Assembly (NCBI RefSeq): GCF_905171765.1 | Contig: NC_053390.1 | Span: 577,494,471 to 577,558,470 of the forward strand | Origin: Bufo bufo | Taxonomy: Eukaryota; Chordata; Amphibia; Anura; Bufonidae | Direction of reading: 5' to 3' | DNA length: 64,000 nucleotides | Part shown: positions 1-12,169 of the stretch, one piece after another | Position numbering within the stretch: position 1 is the stretch's first letter | Layout: the number at the start of each line of letters is the position of its first letter | Position numbers and translations under genes: made by a program | The notes under the pieces: model-generated | The model's database searches: none | The model's input: the letters and a program-made list of their open reading frames with translations, nothing else | Told to the model about the DNA's origin: nothing

Positions 1-540
1 GCAACTAAATTCACAACACTAGCTATGTAGATTTACGTATTTATAGTGAATTTTCTGTAACATTTATTGCTGCAACAATGTGATTTTTATATATGCTTAC
101 TCCTGTTCCAATACTCAGTTGTGCTTTTATTGTCGGCTTACAACTGATTGTAATTTACCGCAGTTGTCAGGCCATTCCGGTTGTTTATAATGTTATTTTA
201 ACAGATAGAAAGGATTATGTATTCACACTGTGCGGTTTATTCCTATAGAAACCAACAGCATGGAGAATAGGGGTTAATTTGCCCCAGGACTATCCGCACA
301 GTGTGTTTTCAATTGTACAAATAATTGGGGAAGAGGTGTGCTTCTGTTGTGGCAGCCTATGGGATCGGAGGTTTCTCTTTGGATTTTCTGAAGAGGCGCA
401 CTCCAATTCCTTTATAATGTGGGGTCACATTCAGAATGGTGCTACGACTAAGGGTACTCACCCGAAACGCGTCAGCGACCATGCCGTGGGGACAGTGACT
501 ATGTCGGTTTTAAGAAATATTCAATAAAGAAGAGCTGAAA
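1..540 (+). other. Unassigned AT-rich stretch ending in a degenerate hammerhead-like motif
   Basis: No gene is recognisable; the 82-codon frame at 279-527 resembles nothing I know. At 442-474 a short stem (GGGT-ACTC-ACCC) is followed by CGAAACGCG, the layout of hammerhead stem II plus the GAAA strand, but the preceding CTGANGA strand is damaged. AATAAA lies at 523-528. Penelope-like and retrozyme elements carry such motifs near their ends, so this may be an old 3' tail of that type. This is inference from one degenerate motif. Confidence 0.3.
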
Positions 541-639
541 AGAGGACCTTTATTTGTCTCCAGAATCCTTCTTCCAATTTGTTTTCTGCCTGTTACGGGA
601 ACACTCCCCCAGGGCCTCTGGAGCCGGGACTATATACCA

Positions 640-3600
640 TACCAAGGTGAGCTGGATAAAAGTTTTTTCTATACCAGTCTAATATACCTCTAGCCACATA
701 ATCACTTGATCTTTTCTGTACGGTGAATGCATAATTTTGGGGCCTGTAATCTAACTGGCCAACAGTAAAATTGTTATACGGTGACATAATCACTTTTTTT
801 TTCTGTATGGTGAATGCCTAATGTTTGGGGCCTGTATTCCAGTGGGCTACATTAAAATTTTTATCCATTGACCTCATAATCTACATTCAGCCACAAAATC
901 ACTTGATCTTTTCTATACAGTGAATGCATAATTTTGGGGCCTGCAATCTAACTGACCAACAGTAAAATTGTTATACAGTGACCGCCTAATGTACCTCCAG
1001 CCACATAATCACTTGATCTTCTCTGTCGTATGAATGCCTAATGTTTGGGGTCTGTACTCCACTGGCCTGCAGTAAAATTTATATCCAATGACCGTCTAAT
1101 ATACCTCCAGCCACATAATCACTTGATCTTTTCTGTACGGTAAATGCATAATTTTTGGGGCCTGTAATCTAACTGGCTAATAGTAAAATTGTTATACAGT
1201 GACCGCCTAATGTACACCTTCAGCCACATAATCACTTGATCTTTTCTGTCCAGTGAATGCCTAATGTTTGGGGCATGTACTCTACTGGCCTGCAGTAAAA
1301 TTGATATCCAATTGCAGTCTAATATACCTCCAGCCACATAATCACTTGATCTTTTCTGTACGGTGAATGCATAATTTTGGGGCCTGTAATCTAACTGGCC
1401 AACAGTAAAATTGTTATACGGTGACATAATCACTTTTTTTTTCTGTATGGTGAATGCCTAATGTTTGGGGCCTGTATTCCAGTGGGCTACATTAAAATTT
1501 TTATCCATTAACCGCATAATGTACCTCCAGCCACATAATCACTTGATCTTTTCTGTACGGTGAATGCATAATTTTGGGGCCTGTAATCTATCTGACCAAC
1601 AGTAAAATTGTTATACAGTGACCGCCTAATGTACCTCCAGCCACATAATCACTTGTACTGCATATGTCTGGAAAATGTAATAAAAATTTCGTAAAAAAAA
1701 AAAGAAAACCTCCCTGAAATGAGAAGTGCACCTCCCTGAAATGAGTTTTTGCAGGTTGGGATGTCTGGCCACATAATCACTTGTTCTTTTCTGTATGGTG
1801 AATGCCTAATGTTTGGGGCCTGTACTCCACTGGCCTGCAGTAAAATTGTTATCCATTGACCGTCTAATATACCTCCAGCCGCATAATCACTTGATCTTTT
1901 CTGTCCTGTGAATGCCTATTGTTTAGGGCCTGTACTCCACTGACCTGGGGTAAAATTTATGTAAAATGACAGTATAATATACCTCCAGCTACATAATTAT
2001 TTCATCTTTTCTGTACGGTGAATGCATAATTTTTGGGGCCTGTAATCTAACTGGCAAACAGTAAAATTGTTATACGGTGACCGCCTAATGTACCTCCAGC
2101 CACATAATCACTTGACATTTTCTGTCCGGTGAATGCCTAATGTTTGGGGCTTGTACTTCACTAGCCTGTATTAAAATTGATATCCAATGACTGTCTAATA
2201 TACCTCCAGCCACATAATCACTTGTTCTTTTCTGTCTGGTGAATGCCTAATATTTATGGCCTTTGGCCTGCAGTAAAATTGATATACAATGACCGTCTAA
2301 TATACCTCCAGCCACATAATCACTTGATCTTTTCTGTACTGCGAATGCATAATTTTAGGGGCCTGTAATCTAACTGTCCAACAGTAAAATTGTTATACGG
2401 TGACCGCCTAATGTACCTCCAGCCACATAATCACTTGTTCTTTTCTGTACGGTGAATGCTTAATGTTTGGGGTCTGTACGCCACTGGCCTGCAGTAAAAT
2501 TGTTATCCAATGACCGTCTAATATACCTCCAGCCACATAATCACTTGTTTTCTGTCCGGTGAATGAATAATGTTTGGGGCCTGTACTGGCCTACAGTAAA
2601 ATTGTTATCCACTGACTGTCTAATATACCTCCAGCCACATAAACACTTGATCTGTTCTGTCCGGTGAATGCCTAATGTTTGGGGCCTGTACTCCACTGGC
2701 CTGCAGTAAAATTGTTATACAATAACAGTCTAATATACCTCCAGCTACATGATCACTTGATCTTTTCTGTACGGTGAATGCATAATTTTTGGGGCCTGTA
2801 ATCTAACTAGCCAACAGTAAAATTGTTATACGGTGACTGCCTAATGTACCTCCAGCCACATAATCACTTATTTTTTTCTGCACGGTGAATGCCTAATGTT
2901 TGGGGCCTATACTCCAGTGGGCTACATTAAAAATTTTATCCATTGACCTCATAATCTACATTCAGCCACAAAATCACTTGATCTTTTCTATACAGTGAAT
3001 GCAAAATTTTGGGGCCTGCAATCTAACTGACCAACAGTAAAATTGTTATACAGTGACCGCCTAATGTACCTCCAGCCACATAATCACTTGATCTTCTCTG
3101 TCCTATGAATGCCTAATGTTTGGGGTCTGTACTCCACTGGCCTGCAGTAAAATTTTGATCTAATGACAGTCTACTATACCTCCAGCTACATAATCACTTG
3201 ATTTTTTTCCGTACTGTGAATGCATAATTTTTGGGGCCTGTAATCTAACTGGTCAACAATTAAAATTGTTATACAGTGACCACCTAATGTACCTCCAGCC
3301 ACATAATCACTTGATCTTTTCTGTATGGTGAATGCATAATTTTTGGGGCCTGTAATCTAACTGGCAAACAGTAAAATTGTTATACTGTGACCGCCTAATG
3401 TATCTCCAGCTACATAATCACTTGTTATTTTCTGTACGGTGAATGCCTAATGTTTGGGGTCTGTACTCCAGTGGGCTACATTAAAATTTTTATCCATTGA
3501 CCTCATAATCTACATTCAGCCACAAAATCACTTGATCTTTTCTATACAGTGAATGCATAATTTTGGGGCCTGCAATCTAACTGACCAACAGTAAAATTGT

Positions 3601-4349
3601 TATACAGTGACCGCCTAATGTACCTCCAGCCACATAATCACTTGTTTTTTTCTGTATGGTAAATGTCTAATGTTTGGGGCCTTTACTCCACTGGCCTGCA
3701 GTAAAATTGTTATACAATGACCGACTAATATACCTCAGCCACATAATCACTTGATCTTCTCTGTCCTGTGAATGCCTAATGTTTGGGGCCTGTACTCCAC
3801 TGGCCTGCAGTAAAATTGATATCCAATGACCGTCTAATATACCTTTAGCCATATAGTCACTTGATTTTTTCTGTCCGGTGAATGCCTAATGTTTGGGGTC
3901 TGTATTCCACTGGCATGCAGTAAAATTTATATCCAATGACAGTCTAATATACCTCCAGCTACATAATCTTTTGATTTTTTCCGTACTGTGAATGCATAAT
4001 TTTTGGGGCCTGTAATCTAACTGGTCAACAGTAAAATTGTTATACGGTGACCACCTAATGTACCTCCAGCCACATAATCACTTGATCTTTTCTGTAGGGT
4101 GAATGCCTAATGTTTGGGGTCTGTACTCCACTGGCCTGTAGTAAAATTGTTATCCAGTGACTGTTTAATACACCTCGAGCCACATAATCGCTTGTTCTTT
4201 TCTGTACGGTGAATGCCTAATGTTTGGAGCCTGTACTCCAGTGGGCTACATTAAAATTTTTATCCATCGACCGCATAATGTACCTCGAGCCACATCATCA
4301 CTTGTTCTTTTATGTCAGGTGAATGCCTAATTTTTAGGCCCCGTTTTCC
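640..4349 (+). repeat. ~110-bp tandem satellite array (about 34 copies) derived from a hAT UTR
   Basis: The unit contains CCACATAATCACTTGATC, TTTTCTGT, GTGAATGC, TTTGGGGCCTGTA, CAGTAAAATTGTTA and CGCCTAATGTACCTC. Units alternate between variants with CATAATTTTTGGGG and CCTAATGTTTGGGG, suggesting a two-unit higher-order repeat. A non-repeat interruption lies near 1660-1760. Two to three copies of the same unit lie downstream of the hAT-C transposase remains at 34620-34905, and both arrays are followed by the same unique terminal sequence, so the array is an expanded transposon UTR. Short frames inside it (for example 1119-1433 and 3667-3852 on the minus strand) are repeat artefacts. Confidence 0.9.
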
Positions 4350-4682
4350 CGTGACCTAAAATAAAAAATTTCTAGGCTCCAGCAGAGCACATTTTTGAGA
4401 AGTTCCCTTTAAGACTAATAAAAATGGCCCCTGATTAAAATACATATTTTTGTGGAAATTTTTGTCATTGATCCCCCTCTAGTATGTCACTGTCCATGTT
4501 TTTGGACTATTTGTGTGTTTCTAGTAAGTATTTTGTGGCTGCAAATATGACCGGAAGTTTTTCCAGGTTCACCTGCCATTAAAGTAAATGGGGCCCGCTG
4601 CGAACTTGCGGTTTGCGTACATTTGATCGCCTTCGCGCGATCACGTTCGCAAACCGTCCCGGCTGATATTCGTCCATCACTA
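4350..4682 (+). mobile_element. hAT-C family 3' terminal region
   Basis: This non-repetitive block follows the satellite array and matches 34906-35152 almost line for line, including CCTGATTAAAATACATATTT, GATCCCCCTCTRGT and GGTTCACCTGCC. It ends in CGTCCATCACTA, whose complement TAGTGATGG is a plausible hAT terminal repeat. It keeps about 70 bp (a GTTCGC/GCGAAC-rich segment at about 4600-4660) that the other copy has lost. No transposase lies upstream, so this copy is array plus 3' end only. Confidence 0.75.
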
Positions 4683-4752
4683 CTCATTAGCCACACCTCA
4701 CCCTACTCTCATGTCTCTTTCATCATCTCCATTTCCAGAGAGATTTATCTTA

Positions 4753-5059
4753 GGCCGAATGCACACGGCCTTGTTCCGCGGCCGAGAGCAGTCCGTGGTA
4801 TGCCGGGCTGGATTCCTGTTCAGAACAGGAGCGCACGGCGTCATTGGTTGCTATGACGCTGTGTGCTTCATGCCGCCGCTGCTGTACAGTAATACACTCG
4901 TATAGATCATACGAGTGTATTACTGTACAGCAGCGGCGGCATGAAGTGCACGGCGTCATAGCAACCAATGAGGCCGTGCGCTCCTGCTCTGAACAGGAAT
5001 CCAGCCCGGCATACCACGGACCGCTCTCGGCCACTGAACACGGCCGTGTGCATTCGGCC
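4753..5059. mobile_element. Palindromic Harbinger-like MITE, 307 bp
   Basis: Terminal inverted repeats read GGCCGAATGCACACGGCC and its complement, and nearly the whole element folds back about a centre near 4910. It is flanked by the 3-bp duplication TTA (4750-4752 and 5060-5062). A 3-bp T-N-A duplication is typical of PIF/Harbinger transposition. The small frames in it on both strands are mirror images caused by the palindrome and do not encode a protein. Confidence 0.75.
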
Positions 5060-5062
5060 TTA

Positions 5063-6172
5063 TTCAGGATCATGATTCCTGACAAGCAGAGCAGAGAGGA
5101 GGAGGATGCAGCACTATGGCTCATTGTGGTGAAGTAACTTGTCATCCTGTGCGACAGGACAGGTTTTGTGTGTACAGGTTTTGTGTGTACTGATAGGACG
5201 ACTTCCCTTTTATTTCTCCTAATGATTGATCCATAGACAAAAGAAGCCTTTCTAAGTAATGAAAGGTATTTGTGAATATATTTATTATAAAATAATATTT
5301 AAGTATTTACTTTTTTTTTTATTCCTGGAGAACCCCTTTAATGTAAAAAATGAAAATCAGACCTGTACCTCACATGGATCCAGAGCTTTTCCCTATTCGT
5401 TATTCCGATTGCTAGATTTATGTTGTGCTGGCAGCTCAGAGGGATGTGTCCTTTTTATTGTAACTCAGGGGGAGTGTCTTTTCTGCTGCAGCTCAGGGGT
5501 GTGTGTCCTTTCTGCTGCAGCTTTGTCTCTATCACAGCTCAGGAAGCAGTTGAAGGATGGAACTGAGCATGTGCATCCACCCTAGCAAGATGGACAGAGA
5601 AAAAACAAAAATAACAAATGGCAGGTGGTGCCATACAGATTCTTTTTATTGAATAACTCACTGGCTATACTAAATTTTTAATTACATGCAATTACACAAG
5701 TATTCAGATTAAGGTACGGTACTTCAAAACATCCAAAGTCGATTCGCATAAAACTTTGTTCCAATACTGTACGGAGCAGGAGCTCTGAACAGTATTAGAA
5801 TGTATTGGCTATTTCTTGGGGATCTGGTTGCTTGAAGGTGTTAAAGGATTACAGGATGGGATATTTTAGAATATGGTTTAACGTATACCAACCCATGTCA
5901 AAATTGCTTCCTTCGTGTGGGGACATTTTGTGTTATGGAACAGCTTGTAATATGAATGTAGTACTTTAAATAATATATTCTCATATTTGCAACAAAGGAT
6001 GCATTTAAAAATAAAATAAAAAATGTAGCGTAAATAGGTTAGCAAATGTCCCCATAAGGTTTCTGATTCTACATTTATAAGTCACCTGTACACAGGCCAA
6101 CTGACAAGGCAATTAGCAAGAATAATCCATTTGTTCCCAATAATTGCCTGCGGATGAGCAATCATCTCCTAT
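5063..6172. other. Unassigned region with one piggyBac-type MITE end
   Basis: No coding potential is visible. CCTGGAGAACCCC followed by TTTAA at about 5325-5341 matches the right end of the TTAA-flanked MITEs seen elsewhere (ending ...ACCCCT|TTAA), but no matching left end is found. Around 5400-5580 there are short repeats of a CTGCAGCTCAGGGG-type phrase. The rest (5580-6170) is AT-rich with nothing recognised. Confidence 0.35.
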
Positions 6173-6497
6173 GGCCTCATGCACACGACCGTTCCGTTTT
6201 TTGCAGTCCGCAAACTGCGGATCTGCAAAAAACTTAAGCTGCCCGTATGCCTTCCGCAATGTGCGGAACGGAACAGGCGGCACATTGTAGAAATGCCTAT
6301 TCTTGTCCGCAAAACGGACAAGAATAGGACATGTTAAATTTTTGGGGCGGGGCTACTCCACAGAACAACGGATGCAGACAGCACACAGAGTGCTGTCCGC
6401 ATCTTTTGCGTCCCCATTGAAGTGAATGGGTCCGCATCCGAGCCGCAAAAACTGCGGCTCGGATGCGGACCAAAACAATGGTCGTGTGCATGAGTCC
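6173..6497. mobile_element. MITE with GGCCTCATGCACACGACC ends, 325 bp
   Basis: The left end is GGCCTCATGCACACGACC and the right end is its complement with one change. The interior is rich in TCCGCA/TGCGGA palindromes. Flanking triplets are TAT and TAA, an imperfect match to a 3-bp target duplication. The termini are the same as those of the larger element at 10614-13262, which has a clean TAA duplication, so both belong to one Harbinger-like family by inference. Confidence 0.7.
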
Positions 6498-6551
6498 TAA
6501 GTATAGGGATGATATTTTGCTGCAGGGGTTACTTGTACCCATACAGATTCA

Positions 6552-7049
6552 GGCTACTTTCACACCTGCGTTCAGGTGTCCGCTCGTGAGCTCCGTTTGA
6601 AGGGGCTCACGAGCGGTCCTGAACGCAGCCGTCTGGCCCCAATGCATTCTCAGTGGAGGCGGATCCACTGAGAATGCATCTGCCTGCCAGCGCTCAGCCT
6701 CCGCTCCGCTCAGTGAGCGGACACCTGAACGCTGCTTGCAGCGTTCGGGTGTCCACCTGGCCGTGCGGAGGCAAGCGGATCCGTCCAGACTTACAATGTA
6801 AGTCAATGGGGACGGATCCGTTTGAAGATGACACATTATGACTCAATCTTCAAGCGGATCCGTTCCCCATTGACTTTCAATGTAAAGTCTGAACGGATCC
6901 GCTCAGGCTACTTTCAGACTTAGAAAATTTTTTAAGTTATAATGCAGACGGATCCGTTCTGAACGGATGCAAACGTCTGCATTATCGGAGCGGATCCGTC
7001 TGATGAAACATCAGACGGATCCGCTCCGAACGCTAGTGTGAAAGTAGCC
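6552..7049 (+). mobile_element. Harbinger-like MITE, 498 bp, GGCTACTTTCACAC ends
   Basis: Perfect ends GGCTACTTTCACAC and complement are flanked by the triplet TCA (6549-6551 and 7050-7052). The interior carries many copies of GGATCCG in both orientations. It is nearly identical in sequence and equal in length to the copy at 17214-17711, and matches a reversed copy at 58534-59020. No transposase is present; mobilisation in trans by a PIF/Harbinger enzyme is inferred from the TNA duplications. Confidence 0.85.
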
Positions 7050-7439
7050 TCACATAGCATGATCTGCTACCCACAAACAATGATTTTAGATGGCGCATAA
7101 GCAATTTTTTTACCCTATGAATGAGCTTATTCATTGGGTGATCGGTAGCCCATTTTCACAGACCAACTTTGGAAATGAAAATGAGCATTCGCATTAACAT
7201 TCATTTGCAATAGTCCGTAGCTAGACTGCAGGTTCTGTATTGTTGTTGTATTGATGGTTGTGTTATCCCTGATCTTAGAGTAGAGACCAACTTGAATGAA
7301 GATGCCATAAAGTGGCAAGAGTGGACATATGCTATGCTTCATCAAATTTGTACCAAGAGCCCATGTTCATCAGTAAATCACTGTAGTAATAGTGAGGGTT
7401 ATGTCCCTTCACCTTTTTAAAATAAATGTATTAGTTAAG

Positions 7440-7890
7440 TTAAAGGGATATTCCTAGTTCATAAATTGGTGGCATATCACTAGAATATGCACCCAATGTC
7501 AGATATATATGGGGGCGTGCATGGTTGGGACCAGCTCTCATCTCCAGAATGGCCCCCCAAAGTGAAGGAGAGCGGACCGTGCAAGCACAGCCACTCTCCA
7601 GTCACCGCTGTGGGAGTTCCGAAAATAGTCAAACACTTGCAGTAACCTGTTGGTGAATGGAGAGATGTCCGTGCATGAGCAGTGCACTCTCCATTCAATT
7701 CTACGGAATTTTGGAAAATAGTAGAGCGTGCTCACTCTGCAATTTTCGGAACTCCCATAGAAGTGAATGGAGAGCACACTTGCATGCATGGTGAACTTTT
7801 CTTCACTTTAAGGGCCCCATTCTGGAGCTAAAAGCGGGTCCAAAAGGTGGGACTCATACCTATATGACAATGGTGGCATATCCTTAGCTT
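7440..7890. mobile_element. Possible truncated TTAA-type MITE
   Basis: The left end reads TTAA followed by AGGGATATTCC, the same start class as the TTAA-flanked MITEs at 13303 and 41995. The interior has short inverted segments around TGGGAGTTCCGAAAAT (7600-7760). No complementary right end is seen near 7890, so the element is partial or diverged. Confidence 0.35.
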
Positions 7891-7914
7891 AAGCCTACAT
7901 CACATCCAAGCATA

Positions 7915-8940
7915 CAGTACCTTGCAAAAGTATTCACCTCCTTAGTGTTTTTCCTGTTTTGTTGCTTTACAACCAGCAATTAAAATGGATTTGGATTTTG
8001 TATGTGATGGACTTGGCAAAAAAGTTAAATTGGAATGAAAAAATACCTTGTTCCAAAAATAATAAAGATAACATATTTTTTTCTCTGTAAGACGCACTAT
8101 TTTCCCGCCTGTGTCTTATGGGGCAAATATTAATGAGCGCTTTCATTATGGAAGCTCTCATTAGTACAGAAGGCCCGGGAAGCAGTGAATGCAGCACTCC
8201 CTGGGCTCTGTACTTATTGCTTCCTGGTCCTCCACCACTCGCACACTGTGACCTCCCACTGTGCAGCATTGGGTAGCGTGGCAGGAAGAGCTGGAGCTAG
8301 ACAGCATCTGCAGCAGGAGAGGTAAGTTGATTTTTATGTTTATGTCTGATCTGCAGTCTGGGACTGATCTTAATGTCTGTATAGGGATCTTATTAACATG
8401 ATCTGAGGTCTGAATGGGGGTCTTAACAATGGGGGTCTGATCTTAGTGTCTGAATAGGAACCTTATTAACATTGGGGTCTGATCTGAGTGTCTGAATGGG
8501 GGTCTTATTATCATTGGGGGTCTGATCTTAGGTCTGATTGGAGTGTTATTAACATTTAGAGTCCGATCTCAGGTCTCATTGAGGATCTTATTAATATCGA
8601 GGGTCTGATCTGAGGTCTAATTGGGGCTCTGAGCTAAGGTCTGATGAAAAATATATATATATTTCCTCCTCTAAAACTAGGTGCGTCTTATGTGCAGCTG
8701 CATCTTATAAGGTGAAAAATACAGTAATCCAAAAAGTTGTGAGTGTATATGCATTCCCTGTCTTTGCTGTGAAATTCAAAAATAAGATATGGATGTCTGG
8801 TCCAACCAGTTAACTTCCCTTGTGTGAAATCAAAGTGTCCCATGATCTGTCACACATGTGAGTTTAAATACTCCTGTTCTGAATAGTCCCTGAGGCTGCA
8901 AGTCCACTAAGAAAGCCACATAAAGACCAAGATATTCTCT
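7915..8940 (+). mobile_element. Tc1/mariner relic, interrupted by another repeat
   Basis: After a TA, the sequence CAGTACCTTGCAAAAGTATT resembles a terminal repeat common in vertebrate Tc1-like elements, and the similarity continues to about 8045. It resumes at about 8730-8940 with what looks like 5' leader sequence (a 'CCTGTTCTGAATAGTCCCTGAGGCTGC' type region, split here by eye). No transposase reading frame remains and no right end is found. The identification is from memory of the terminal repeat. Confidence 0.5.
8046..8725. repeat. Inserted repeat with ~40-bp tandem units
   Basis: This block separates two halves of the Tc1 relic. Its edges contain mirrored phrases (GACGCAC...GTGTCTTAT near 8090 and GTGCGTCTTAT near 8680), suggesting a MITE with degraded ends. 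Between about 8340 and 8640 there are roughly seven diverged copies of a ~40-bp unit built on GGGTCTTATTAACATT and GGTCTGATCT. No gene is seen. Confidence 0.5.
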
Positions 8941-10094
8941 AAACAGGTTAGGCTGGGTTCACATCACATTTTTCCCATCCCATTCTTATACTGTCGTGTG
9001 TATCAGGTTTTACATTCTTGTTTCCTTTCCTTTCTCAGCACACACAGTATACATCAAAAATCAATTCTTGCAAACTGTTACCCCTTATAAGAACTCCTAG
9101 AGATTCCCTTATGTCCACTACAGGACAGAATCCTTCTTTGAACTTGTACTAAGGTGATTATTCGGACTGACTTTTGTACATTTTGTTTCTCAGGCTACCA
9201 TGATAAATAAAAAAAATCTGAAATACACTAAGCCGCTAACATTGTGTTATTCGTAGAAAAAAACAATGTTCAGAATATCATTGTTTCTACCAGACATTTT
9301 TTTGTTTTAAACATTAGATGATATTCCTCACTGAGATTTAGATATATTGTGCCAAATAAGAAGGAAAATTATCAGCAGGGAATAACTAAAAACGTTCACA
9401 ACAAATTGTATTGAAATTAGTACAAAAAAGATGAAAAGGTAAAAATGTACAAATGAATGAAAATTATCACATGCAGCTTAATCAGAAAAAGAATAAAAGA
9501 AGGGAAGTATATAATTTACCAGTAAAATAAATATGAATATTATACACTGAGAACACAGCTTGGTACAGAATTGATTTAGAATGAATTATATACCCCTCAG
9601 CAGGCCAAGATTGCGACTGCTCAACATCCTCATGCAGAATGAATGCAAACAAGAGAGTGCTGTCAATGGCGGAACACAGAACTGCATGCTTGTTAGAGAG
9701 ACCTGCTCAGCCTAATATTGTCCTCCTGCCAAAATAAAGTATAAGGACATAGCTAATGTGATACTGCACTTTTTTTTCCATAAAATGTTTTTTTTTTTGA
9801 TCATCTGAGGCAATTCACACTTGCATTTACAATCTTGACTGTAATAATAAGTGTTGATACCATTTACACACTGTGTGGCGGTCAAGAGTGTTCTGCAGTG
9901 GGTACCATATCTGAAAATTGTATTATTATCATGAAGTACTAAGAGCAGGACATCTAGGGGAAACAAAAGTTTGTGTGGCCAAAAATTAGACATTCAAGTT
10001 AATGGTTAATTTGGGTGGGATTTTTAAAAATTCTGATCCTTTAGTGATTGAATTACTGGACTTGTCCTGGCAAAATTGGGACTCATGATGTATA
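8941..10094. other. AT-rich stretch, nothing recognised
   Basis: A single TGGGTTCACAT motif near 8951 matches one end of the MITE at 16063-16294, but no partner is seen. Otherwise there is no gene, RNA or complete repeat I can name. The 93-codon frame at 9712-9993 (minus) has no recognisable domain. Confidence 0.3.
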
Positions 10095-10484
10095 TGTAAC
10101 ACCCCAGAATGGTGTTACCACTCCTGTACCCTGCTACTGTCTTTAATGGTCTAACATAAATGTCATCTGTGTAATTCTGTTCTAGGTTCACCACAATGTG
10201 CATCTATAATGTCGTTATGCAACTGTTACGCAAGTAATGTGCCTGGTTCCCCAGCAGGTGGCAGCAAATATGGCAGAGCTATAGTTAGATAGAATGGAAC
10301 TCACCATTCCAATCTCCCCCCTTTTGGCCAGAGTCCTGCTTGCTACCAGAGATGTGGCAATTCTAGATTGTTCCGGTTTAGACTCCATGTTGGAGCTACA
10401 GGACACTAACCTATTCCTTGGCTGAAAAAAGTGAAACTAAAAAGTGGAGTGCAGCATAAAGAAGAAATCAAAGTTACTGAGCTA
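10095..10484 (+). other. Possible LTR start
   Basis: TGTAACACCCCAGAATGG at 10095 resembles the TGTAAC start of some LTRs, and a GGGTAACCCCGTTACA end occurs at about 18017-18033, immediately before the second parental-repeat copy. That fits an LTR followed by internal sequence, but no 5-bp duplication or complete LTR could be delimited. No coding frame is credible here. Confidence 0.25.
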
Positions 10485-11249
10485 GCCTGTCAGTACAGCA
10501 GAGAGAAAGAGATAAAGCAGAGTTGAAGAGTTGAGTTTGCCTGCTAGTTGCTAAAGCCTGCTGGAACCAAGACAAAGCCTGAAAACTGTTTGAGGAAATG
10601 TTTATTCGAGTAAGGCCTCATGCACACAACCGTTTTTTTTGCGGTCCGCAAAACGGATTTCCGTTGTTCCGTGATCCGTGACCGTTTTTTCTTCCGTGGG
10701 TCTTCCTTGATTTTTGGAGGATATGAAGGAAAAAGTCATTTTGGTGTCCGCCTGGCCGTGCGGAGCCAAACGGATCCGTCCTGACTTACAATGCAAGTCA
10801 ATGGGGACGGATCCGTTTGACGTTGACACAATATGGTGCAATTGCAAATGGATCTGTCCCCCATTGACTTTCAATATAAAGTCAGGAGTCCCTATTATAC
10901 CATCGGATCAGAGTTTTCTCCAATCCGATGGTATATTTTAACTTGAAGCATCCCCATCACCATGGGAACGCCTCTATGTTAGAATATACCATCGGATTTG
11001 AGTTAGATTGTGAAACTCAGATCCGACAGTATATTCTAAAACAGAGGCATTCCCATAGTGATGGGGACGCTTCAAGTTAGAATATACTGAGAACTGTGTA
11101 ATAACTGCCCCCTGCTGCCTGGCAGCACCCGATCTCTTGCAAGGGGCTGTGATCCGCACAATTAACCCTTCAGGTGCCGCACCTGAGGGGTTAATTGTGC
11201 GTATCATAGCCCCCTGTAAGAGATCAGGTGCTGCCAGGCAGGAGGGGGC

Positions 11250-11560
11250 AGACCCCCCTCCCTCCCCAGTTTTAAAATCATTTGTGGCCAGTGCGGCCCC
11301 CCCTTCCTCCCTCCCCTATATTTAACTAATTGGTGGCCAGTGCGGCCCCCATCCCTCCCTCCCCAGTATTATATTCATTGGTGGCCAGTGCGGCCTCCCC
11401 CCCCCCTAATTAAAATCACCTTCCCCCATCATTGGTGGCCAGTGCGGCCTCCCCTCTCCCCCCCCTAATTAAAATCACCTTCCCCAATCATTGAAGGCCA
11501 GTGCGGCCTCCCCTCTCCCCCCCTAATTAAAATCACCCCCCCATCATTGATGGCAGCGGA
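11250..11560 (+). repeat. CT-rich ~60-bp tandem repeat
   Basis: About five imperfect units combine TTGGTGGCCAGTGCGGCC, a C/T tract and CCTAATTAAAATCACC. They lie inside the larger Harbinger-like element. The frames read across them are low-complexity artefacts. Confidence 0.7.
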
Positions 11561-12169
11561 GAGTTCCGATCGGAGTCCCAATTTAATCTCTGGGGCTACG
11601 ATCGGTTACCATGGCAGCCAAGACGCTACTGCAGTCCTGGCTGCCATGGTTACTTAGCAATAGAAGCATTATACTTCCCTGCGATGTCTGTGACCGGCCG
11701 GGCGCTCCTCCTACTGGTAAGTGACAGGTCTGTGCGGCGCATTGCTTATAGCACAGACAGTTAATTGTGCGGATCACAGCCCCCTGTAAGAGATCGGGTG
11801 CTGCCAGGCAGCAGGGGGCAGTCATGTACACAGTTCGTAGTATATTCTAACTTGAAGCGTCCCCATCACTATGGGAACGCCTTTGTGTTAGATTATACTG
11901 TCGGATCTGAGTTTTCACGAAGTGAAAACTCAGATCTAAAAAGCTTTTATGCAGACGGATCAGCGGATCCGTCTGTGTGAAAGTAGCCTACGGACACGGA
12001 TGACGGACGCGGATGACAATCTTGTGTGCATCCGTGTTTTTTCACGGACCCATTGACTTGAATGGGTCCGTGAACCGTTGTTCGTCAGAAAAATAGGACA
12101 GGTCATATTTTTTTGACGGACAGGAAACACGGATCACGGACGTGGATTGTAACGGACCGTTTTGCACAC

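Noticed and set aside
4487..5145. Overlapping frames around 4.5-5.1 kb as a small gene cluster
   Set aside because: They are mirror readings of a palindromic MITE and of the hAT 3' end.
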